Of a DNA stretch of 10,642 nucleotides, positions 1 through 5,446 are shown in pieces. The stretch's first letter is position 1; every line of letters starts with the position of its first letter. The stretch spans positions 1-10,642 of the forward strand of contig JACRBR010000277.1 of the NCBI GenBank assembly GCA_016213125.1, given 5' to 3'. The translations under genes and the position numbers were made by a program. This DNA is from Chloroflexota bacterium. GTDB lineage: Bacteria; Chloroflexota; Dehalococcoidia; DSTF01; JACRBR01. A model generated the notes under the pieces. The model saw only the letters and a list, made by a program, of their open reading frames with translations, searched no databases and was not told the origin of the DNA.

Positions 1-881
1 TCACCTCCCCGCAGGTCTGGCGCGGCATTCAAGATCGTCCAACGCGGATACAAGCCGACCGTTGCTGGCGAGATGAGCTGGTTGTTCATCACGAGCGTCG
101 CCTGTGGGCTATCCATGCAGAGATATCCCGCATCCGGCGGATTTCGATCGACGCCAAAGATGCCCGTGACGACGCGAAGCGTGTTGGCACCAACCGTCCA
201 GTCCTCGTCGACTTCGTGGTACGGGAGCGCGATATCGCCGAATCCGCGCATCGCAGGGAGATACAGCGGGACGGAACCGCCCAGCCACGCTGTGTAGATG
301 TCCGCGCGCTCGTACGACGTGCCTGCGGTCGTCGTGGGCATCGGTTTCAGATCGCTGACGTATGCATCGGCGCCGACGGGAGCAGCGCCTTTCCGCTTTA
401 GCGAAGGCGACTTCCAAACGGCCGTATCCGGCCAGGCCGCCCCAGGAGCCTCCAGCCCAGAAATGCCGGTCGTGTCGTTCACGTTCGGGCCGCCGGCGAA
501 GATATCGGGGACCCCATCGCAAAACAAATCGGTCCGCATCGACACGCTGCCAACTGTGGCGTCGACCGCACCGGGACTGGAACCCCAGGAGCTGGGCGTA
601 TATGTAGTCTGTGATGAGATGGTCCGGCCACCAGATCGGACGGAGGTCAGTTCCCAGGTCTGGAGACTCTGACTTGTGCCAACAACGTCCGCGCCCGACG
701 GGCAGGGACCACCAAGCGCGGTCGGCGGCGCACCAAAGCACACGGTCCACTCGACGTCGGCTGCCGCGAAAGACTGAATTGAGCCAAAAGGGCCCGCCAA
801 ACCAGTTTCCGGGCGTAGGTCTGCGCGCGCGAAGACAAACGCTACCAGTAACGCGGCGGCAGCGATCGCTAGTTTCTTCAT
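1..881 (-). CDS. Exported protein of unknown function (3' end beyond window)
   Basis: The minus frame starting at ATG 881 stays open to the window edge, giving 293 visible residues and no stop; the C-terminus lies to the left. Codons show the strong G/C third-position bias of the neighbouring genes, so this frame, not the overlapping 109-897 frame, is the coding one. The protein begins MKKLAIAAAALLVAFVFARA, a textbook signal peptide (Lys-Lys, hydrophobic core, A-R-A cleavage site at residues 18-20), so it is probably exported. The rest is polar, rich in Thr, Ser, Gly, Pro and Trp, with cysteines near residues 48 and 60 and two later in LFCDG and YLCMD contexts, and looks like beta-rich secreted protein. 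GTGGAG lies 10 nt before the start. A TTGACA-17-TATTCT promoter lies about 140 bp upstream. No family was recognised and no catalytic motif was seen. Export is inferred from the signal peptide; function is unknown. Confidence 0.8.
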   Translation of the reverse strand, partial: MKKLAIAAAALLVAFVFARADLRPETGLAGPFGSIQSFAAADVEWTVCFGAPPTALGGPCPSGADVVGTSQSLQTWELTSVRSGGRTISSQTTYTPSSWGSSPGAVDATVGSVSMRTDLFCDGVPDIFAGGPNVNDTTGISGLEAPGAAWPDTAVWKSPSLKRKGAAPVGADAYVSDLKPMPTTTAGTSYERADIYTAWLGGSVPLYLPAMRGFGDIALPYHEVDEDWTVGANTLRVVTGIFGVDRNPPDAGYLCMDSPQATLVMNNQLISPATVGLYPRWTILNAAPDLRGG

Positions 882-900
882 GCGGGCACCACTCCACCAG

Positions 901-961
901 CCCTGTTAGGAGCTTGAGAAGGAACAGGGGGCTCAGAAGGCGCGAACTCCGCGGCGCCTTC
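901..961 (-). other. Structured 5' leader: two hairpins
   Basis: The expected leader of the gene starting at 881 (about 130 nt from the predicted start site near 1014) holds two inverted repeats. The first pairs GAAGGCGC (936-943) with GCGCCTTC (954-961), an 8-bp stem with a 10-nt loop. The second pairs CCCTGTT (901-907) with AACAGGG (923-929), a 7-bp stem whose 15-nt loop, read in the RNA, is pyrimidine-rich and contains GCUCCU, able to pair with the GGUGGAG ribosome-binding region just downstream. Neither stem is followed by a U-run, so they do not look like intrinsic terminators. A regulatory role is inference. Confidence 0.35.
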
Positions 962-1020
962 AGTTCTTCCTCAGATCCTTTCCTCGGCAGACTCTCCGGT
1001 ACGGGGAATTAAGTGGCGCG

Positions 1021-1049
1021 AGAATACGGCAGTTAGGAGGAGTTGTCAA
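1021..1049 (-). promoter_or_regulatory. Sigma70-like promoter for the 881 gene
   Basis: On the minus strand there is a perfect -35 TTGACA (1049-1044), a 17-nt spacer and -10 TATTCT (1026-1021, four of six consensus bases). Transcription would start near 1014 and run into the exported-protein gene at 881. This is the best consensus promoter seen in the window. Confidence 0.6.
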
Positions 1050-1093
1050 TCCCTCTTGGGCTCATCTTTCAAAGAATCTTCGGACTGACGCAT

Positions 1094-1507
1094 TTAGGCA
1101 CTAGTTCGCGGGGAAACGCTGCCACCTTTGCTGGCCTCAAACTCATCCAGCACCCAGCCGGACACCGTGCGCCACGCCGTATTCGAGAGATGTTCCCTGC
1201 TTAGCCCAAGCGCCTTAGCAGCAGAGCATACGCTGCCGCCCGCGATCACGGTCCGCAGCAGCGCCGCTTCGCGTTCGAGCCGGCGATCGTCCCCCACCCG
1301 TTGCAGGACCGTGTTCGCACACGCGAGCACCACATCCGATAGGGCGAGCTCCTCCTTCATCACGGCATCGCCATAGCGTTCCGCCGCGAGGCGCCGGACG
1401 GCCGGCTCGTCGACGAGCGGATTGTCGCTGAGGTTCAGGAGGCGCTGAGCGTTGCGCAGGGCGTGAGCCATCGCCAGGCGTCGCCGTTCACGGTCTGTTC
1501 TTCTCAT
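1094..1507 (-). CDS. Small helix-turn-helix protein, third gene of the transfer-like operon
   Basis: This encodes 137 residues, very basic at the N-terminus (MRRTDRERRR). Residues about 85-125 read as a helix-turn-helix: an E-R-E-A-A-L-L-R helix, an AGGSVCSAAKALGLSREHLS turn and recognition segment, then a long amphipathic helix ending WVLDEFEA. The pattern S-x-x-x-A-A-K-A-L-G-L-S-x-x-x-L is typical of sigma-region-4-like and Fis-like DNA-binding units. The start at 1507 is well supported by AAGGAG six nt upstream. The gene begins inside the preceding coding region, overlapping it by 20 nt, so translation is probably coupled. It is the last gene of the ATPase / replication-relaxation operon. 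It may be the operon's regulator or an accessory DNA-binding factor; the exact family is not recognised. No clear terminator follows it. Confidence 0.75.
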   Translation of the reverse strand: MRRTDRERRRLAMAHALRNAQRLLNLSDNPLVDEPAVRRLAAERYGDAVMKEELALSDVVLACANTVLQRVGDDRRLEREAALLRTVIAGGSVCSAAKALGLSREHLSNTAWRTVSGWVLDEFEASKGGSVSPRTSA

Positions 1508-2489
1508 CCGCCGCTCCTTCCCCTAATACAGGCAGCAACCGAACCTGCCCATCCACTCCAGGTTGCAACCAGAGCGGCTCTCGAAGCCACGCTCCCGGTG
1601 CCTTGCCAAGTAGGTCCTCGGCCACGCCGACTCGGAAGAGGGTCACGTCTTCCTTCGCCGCCAAAGCTGCCAGCCTGGCCGCCTCCCGGGCCGGCGAAGC
1701 CGCGAACGTCGAATCCAGCACCACCAGCACTCTCAGCGCCTTGGTGCCAAACAGCCGCTCGAACTCACCGCCGTAGTAGAAGCTGCCGTACCGGCGGATC
1801 TTGTCGCGCCAGACCCGCTCCGACTTCCCGCTTCGTTCGACCTCCAGGAAGAACGACGCCTTGCGTTCCCCTCCCTCGGTGACCCGCGACACCCGAAAGT
1901 AGCTATCCGGAAGCAGCCCCGAACGCACCATGACCGGGGCGAGCTCATCCTCCCGGCGCCACTCCACGAGCTGCACTCCCCCATCGACGCAACCTCGCAC
2001 GATGTGCGCCCGACAGTCGTTGATGCGCAGCGTGTGCTGGAGACGTCCTCCCTCGAGGTTCGGGCGCGAAGCCCGGCACTCGATGCCAAGGGAGCGCAGC
2101 AGCCGCCGCCCGTTGACGGAGCGCTTCGACAGGAAATAGAGGCTCGGTCTATTGGCACCGGGCCCGGCCGCGCAGTCCAGATAGCGATGGCGAACCAGCA
2201 ACGACAATCGCTCCTGGCAGCGGGACCGTCCGCCCGGCCCGAACAACATCGTCTGCACCTGCCGTCTCGTCGTCACGCTGACCTCCGCCACCCAGCGCAC
2301 GATGCGCTGATCCCGATCCGTCGGCACGAAGGGACGTCTTCGCTTCCGTCTCGATGCCGAGCGCGCACGACTTCCTCCGACTTCGTCTGTAACCGCGATG
2401 GCAGACATTTCACCTTCACCTGTTGTTCTGAAGCTGAGAGATGGTGCAGCGGCCCGGTTACCTGTTGCCACGCTCGTTGCCCCATCCAT
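1488..2489 (-). CDS. Replication-relaxation family protein (Replic_Relax-like)
   Basis: The chosen ATG 2489 gives 333 residues; the frame extends up to 2543, but AGGAG sits seven nt before 2489 and the start lies 4 nt past the ATPase stop. A downstream ATG at 2408 with AAGGTG nearby is an alternative (306 residues). After a disordered basic N-terminus (SRRKRRR), residues about 62-106 form a winged-helix-like unit (DQRIVRWVAEVSVTTRRQVQ ... RLSLLVRHRYLD). The central part has the family layout: RPSLYFLS, then LPDSYF (about 194-198), FFLEVERSGKS (about 213-223) and DKIRRYGSFYYGG. The PD...E-V-E arrangement resembles a PD-(D/E)xK nuclease core with the lysine replaced. Proteins of this family were named for a role in plasmid replication or relaxation and are often encoded next to TraG/VirD4-like ATPases, as here. 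The family call rests on motif layout read by eye; nuclease activity is inference. Confidence 0.75.
   Translation of the reverse strand: MDGATSVATGNRAAAPSLSFRTTGEGEMSAIAVTDEVGGSRARSASRRKRRRPFVPTDRDQRIVRWVAEVSVTTRRQVQTMLFGPGGRSRCQERLSLLVRHRYLDCAAGPGANRPSLYFLSKRSVNGRRLLRSLGIECRASRPNLEGGRLQHTLRINDCRAHIVRGCVDGGVQLVEWRREDELAPVMVRSGLLPDSYFRVSRVTEGGERKASFFLEVERSGKSERVWRDKIRRYGSFYYGGEFERLFGTKALRVLVVLDSTFAASPAREAARLAALAAKEDVTLFRVGVAEDLLGKAPGAWLREPLWLQPGVDGQVRLLPVLGEGAADEKNRP
1514..1519 (-). promoter_or_regulatory. Ribosome binding site AAGGAG of the HTH gene
   Basis: AAGGAG is read on the minus strand six nt before ATG 1507. It lies inside the last codons of the upstream replication-relaxation gene, which points to translational coupling and fixes the start. 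Confidence 0.7.
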
Positions 2490-2493
2490 TGCC

Positions 2494-4107
2494 CTACTCC
2501 TCTTCGATGTCGGTGACTTGCCGCTTCGGCGGGCCTGTCGCATCCGTACTCGCGGCGGCGGTCGTGGTCTGCGATTCGCGAAGGCGACCTGGGCCGTATC
2601 GCTCGCGGGAACGCCTGCGGATCTCGGCCGCGCGCTCGGGGTCGCCGCGGCTGGGCGGAGGGGCAGGTTCGACGACGTAAACAGGCGGCGGCTTCTCGTC
2701 GAGGTCTTCCCGCCGCGTCACCTCAAGCCGGTATCGCCCCTCCTTCTGCACCGTCCGCACGAAGGTCGCCGCGTTGTTGGCGATCGCCTGCTGGAGCTGG
2801 CGAGAGAGCTGTTCCGGATACTGGTTCACGCACACGAGGCCCAGGTTGAAAGCGCGGGCCTCCGTCAGGACCTTGTTGAACGAGCTCGTGGCGAAGTTCT
2901 GGAACTCGTCCACGTAGAGGTAGAACGGGCGCCGGGCGGCGGCCGGCAGCCCCACCCGCGTCTGGGCCGCGAGCTGCACCTTCGCGACGATCAGGGCACC
3001 CAGCAGGTTCGAGACGTCCTCGCCGAAGACGCCCTGCGGGATGCGCACCAGGAGCACCTTCCCCTCATCCATCACCTGGCGCATCTCGAACGAGCTCTCC
3101 GGCTGGCTGATGATCGCGCGCAGCTCCGGATAGGACAGCCAGGGGCCGACCTTGTTGAGGATGGAGGCGATGGCGTCGCTGCGCCGCTTGAGCACCTGCT
3201 CGTACTCCACCTCCAGAAACTCACGCACCGCCGGGTTGGTGACGTGGTCGAGGACCCACCGGCCGAACGTCCGGTCGAGCAGCAGCCGCGGCACATCCAC
3301 CAGCGATGCCCCGGGCGTCTCCAGCAGCGCCAGCACGACGTTCCGGAGGATGTGCTCCAGCCGTGCGCCCCAGGCGTCGGCGAAGTAGCGTCGAAAGACG
3401 GCGATGAGCTCTGCCGCCGCGATGCTGCGCTGGGCGGAAGGCACGCCGGTGAACGGGTTCAGGCCTAGCGGGTGCTGCACGTCCGCCGCGTCAAAGAGGA
3501 TGACGTCGTCCAACCGCTCGGGTGGGACGAGCGGCAGCAGGCCGTCGATGAGATCGTCCTTGGGGTCGATGACGCAGAGGCCGGCGCCCGAGCACAGGTC
3601 CTGTAGGACGAGGTTGCGGATGAGCGTGCTCTTCCCGGTGCCGGTGGCTCCGGACAGCGCCACGTGCATCGTGCGCTCGCGCGGGGTGACGGTGTACGGC
3701 CGCAGCGGCCGCAGGAGATCCGGTTTCCACTGACCCAGGACGGAGGCGTTCGGCACACGCGACCATGACGAGGCTTCCTGCCAGACGCCCGAGTGCCACC
3801 CCACCACCGCGCCGAGCGGCGCCCCAATGACGAGACCCAACCACCAGAGATGCGGCCCACCAAGCGCAACCACGATCGCAAACGCCAGGAACGTCCAGGA
3901 GCCGGCAACCGTGAGGCCCAGCACCACCGCATCGGCGCGGGGGTTGGCGCGGGCGCCGGCGCCCAACGACGCGGCGCGGGCCAGGAGGACCGTGAAGTGC
4001 AGGGCTACCACACAAGCGGCGATGAAGGCGATCCGTAGAGCGATCAGCGACACGCGGACGGTGACCTCGGCAATGCGTGCGTAGTTCTGATAGCTTTCGT
4101 CCGACAT
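2494..4107 (-). CDS. TraG/TraD/VirD4-like conjugative DNA-transfer ATPase
   Basis: The protein is 537 residues from ATG 4107, chosen over ATG 4134 because GGGAGG lies eight nt upstream of 4107. The N-terminus has about three membrane segments (residues about 19-43, 60-82 and 86-104), as in membrane-anchored coupling proteins. The motor domain follows, with Walker A GATGTGKST (153-161), VIDPKDDL (about 179-186) and Walker B FYLYVDEFQNFAT (from about 395). Later come the VCVNQYPEQL segment and an IANNAATFVR stretch, typical of the HerA/FtsK-superfamily TraG-like group found next to replication-relaxation genes. Such proteins form ring motors that move DNA through the membrane using ATP. The tail after about residue 450 is short and low-complexity (Pro runs, Arg-rich, Thr/Ala) and seems to lack part of the usual C-terminal region, so it may be shortened. 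No relaxase or T4SS channel gene is nearby. Confidence 0.9.
   Translation of the reverse strand: MSDESYQNYARIAEVTVRVSLIALRIAFIAACVVALHFTVLLARAASLGAGARANPRADAVVLGLTVAGSWTFLAFAIVVALGGPHLWWLGLVIGAPLGAVVGWHSGVWQEASSWSRVPNASVLGQWKPDLLRPLRPYTVTPRERTMHVALSGATGTGKSTLIRNLVLQDLCSGAGLCVIDPKDDLIDGLLPLVPPERLDDVILFDAADVQHPLGLNPFTGVPSAQRSIAAAELIAVFRRYFADAWGARLEHILRNVVLALLETPGASLVDVPRLLLDRTFGRWVLDHVTNPAVREFLEVEYEQVLKRRSDAIASILNKVGPWLSYPELRAIISQPESSFEMRQVMDEGKVLLVRIPQGVFGEDVSNLLGALIVAKVQLAAQTRVGLPAAARRPFYLYVDEFQNFATSSFNKVLTEARAFNLGLVCVNQYPEQLSRQLQQAIANNAATFVRTVQKEGRYRLEVTRREDLDEKPPPVYVVEPAPPPSRGDPERAAEIRRRSRERYGPGRLRESQTTTAAASTDATGPPKRQVTDIEEE
2497..2502 (-). promoter_or_regulatory. Ribosome binding site GAGGAG deciding the replication-relaxation start
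   Basis: GAGGAG on the minus strand lies within the final Glu codons of the ATPase gene, seven nt before ATG 2489. It favours that start over ATG 2543 upstream and implies coupled translation. Confidence 0.65.
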
Positions 4108-4115
4108 CGCCCAGG

Positions 4116-4121
4116 CCTCCC
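4116..4121 (-). promoter_or_regulatory. Ribosome binding site GGGAGG deciding the ATPase start
   Basis: GGGAGG on the minus strand lies eight nt before ATG 4107. The in-frame ATG at 4134, nine codons upstream, has no comparable site, so 4107 is preferred. Confidence 0.6.
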
Positions 4122-4142
4122 AGACCGTGGACATAGCCTAGG

Positions 4143-4158
4143 ACGGGGCCGGCCCCGT
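4143..4158. promoter_or_regulatory. 16-bp perfect palindrome in the divergent promoter gap
   Basis: ACGGGGCCGGCCCCGT reads identically on both strands and lies in the 63-bp gap between the ATPase operon (start 4107, minus) and the Nudix-like gene (start 4171, plus). Its place and symmetry fit an operator controlling both directions; the HTH protein encoded at 1094-1507 is one candidate binder. GC-rich palindromes can arise by chance in such DNA, but a perfect 16-mer in a 63-bp gap is notable. Function is inference. Confidence 0.45.
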
Positions 4159-4170
4159 ACTGATGACCCA

Positions 4171-5436
4171 ATGACGACGCCCGAGCACGAACTCAGCGAC
4201 ACTTCACGGACCCGCGCCGCCTTCCTGCGTGCAGTGGCGGGCGCTCGGCTTCCGATCCGCGCGGCGGAACTCGTCGTCGATGGCCTCGATCGACGCCTGC
4301 TGCAGAAGCGGCTGGAGCGCCTCCGCCGTAACGCCGGCGGATCCCAGGTTGATGACGAGGAGCTGCGGGAGTTCGCGCGCCAGGAACTTGCCCGCTCGGA
4401 GCCCGAGTCGCGTGGTCTGGAAGTACTGGAGACGCTCGCCCATCCCCGGGCGCGTGGGTTTGCGCGGGAGGCCGGGCTCCAGGCCGCGGTCCTCGGCGAC
4501 TGGGTCGAGCTCAATCACAGCCCCGGTGACCGTGGCTGGTCGCGCGACGAGATCGACGTCACGCTCTTGGCCCGAGGAACGATCTTCGCCCGGGGCCGTG
4601 CGCAGTCCTGGCGCTCGGAGAAGCGCCGCTACCTTGTCGAACAGTGGGCCATTGCGCGCGAGGACCCCGTAGTGCGAAGGCAGCTGACCGGCAACCGGCT
4701 CAAGGTCGACCTGCAAGGCTTCAAGGCCATGGGCACGGAGGATGCGCCTTCGTGCGCCATCGAGATCGCGCCAGTGGACTGGCAGACCTCGCTCGCGCTC
4801 AACGCTCGGCTGGATGAGCCGTCGCCCGAGGGAACCATTCGGGAGCGTTGGGGACAGCCGAGTCGCGTGCTCGAACGCCGCGGCCTCCCCGGCATGCTCG
4901 TCGGCCACATCATCGTCGAGACGTCGGACGAGCGACTTCTCGTCTGCCGGAGGCAGTCGGCGGGCATGCACGACGAGCTTGGCGCCTGGTCGCTTTCTAT
5001 TGAAGAACGCTGGGAGGGACACCACGACGCTCACCCGCACGACGTCGTGAAACGCGGCGTCCTGGAGGAACTGGGCATCGACGTCCGGGACGAGGAGATC
5101 CGGGTGCTTTCGTGGGGGCTTGAGACCAGCGTCCTCTATCCCGGGTTCATCGCCATCGCCCGGACCCAGCTTGGAAGCTGGGAGGTAGAGCGAACGCGCG
5201 CCCACGCGCATGACGCCAACGAGCTCAGGTACGTGACTTCGGTGCCGGCCGACGCGTCGGTGCTCCCCCTCCTGCTTGGTGACATGTTCGCGCCAGCAGA
5301 ACGCCCTGAGCTGCGCGGCCGCTGGCACCGCACCTCGAAGGCGCGGATGTTTGTGGCGCTGTCCCATCTCTCGGGAACCCGAGGTGGACGCGGCCACATC
5401 CTTCGCGAATTGGGTCTGCTGGCGGGGGCTAAATGA
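4171..5436 (+). CDS. Nudix-like domain protein with uncharacterised N-terminal half
   Basis: The protein has 421 residues. The N-terminal 230 or so are helical and charged and match no family I recognise; a later stretch (residues about 110-210) looks alpha/beta (WVELNH, DEIDVTLLARG, APSCAIEIAPVDW). From about 241 the protein reads as a Nudix-like fold: GMLVGHIIVETSDERLLVCRR, AWSLSIEERWEG, then RGVLEELGI (295-303), followed by VLYPGFIAIAR. The RxxxEELG core matches the Nudix box (REUxEExGU), but the first Glu is Gly and the upstream Gly and Glu are displaced, so metal binding may be altered or the domain may only bind nucleotide. No clear Shine-Dalgarno precedes ATG 4171. The gene diverges from the ATPase operon across a 63-bp gap with a palindrome and ends 10 bp from the convergent M48 gene. 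The substrate is unknown. Confidence 0.8.
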   Translation: MTTPEHELSDTSRTRAAFLRAVAGARLPIRAAELVVDGLDRRLLQKRLERLRRNAGGSQVDDEELREFARQELARSEPESRGLEVLETLAHPRARGFAREAGLQAAVLGDWVELNHSPGDRGWSRDEIDVTLLARGTIFARGRAQSWRSEKRRYLVEQWAIAREDPVVRRQLTGNRLKVDLQGFKAMGTEDAPSCAIEIAPVDWQTSLALNARLDEPSPEGTIRERWGQPSRVLERRGLPGMLVGHIIVETSDERLLVCRRQSAGMHDELGAWSLSIEERWEGHHDAHPHDVVKRGVLEELGIDVRDEEIRVLSWGLETSVLYPGFIAIARTQLGSWEVERTRAHAHDANELRYVTSVPADASVLPLLLGDMFAPAERPELRGRWHRTSKARMFVALSHLSGTRGGRGHILRELGLLAGAK

Positions 5437-5446
5437 TCTGACGAGC

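Noticed and set aside
109..897. Minus-strand 262-residue open frame
   Set aside because: It is rich in Arg, Trp and His, has no family-like sequence, and overlaps the frame starting at 881 that has a signal peptide and proper codon bias.
1050..1093. Intrinsic terminator after the HTH gene
   Set aside because: Only a TCTTT/AAAGA mini-inverted repeat with too small a loop is present; there is no GC stem with a T-run.
2398..3468. Plus-strand 356-residue open frame
   Set aside because: It is antisense to the TraG-like ATPase, whose Walker motifs are unmistakable; the plus frame is an Arg/His/Leu-rich GC shadow.
4204..5397. Minus-strand 397-residue open frame
   Set aside because: It is antisense to the Nudix-like gene, with no recognisable motif and poorer coding character.
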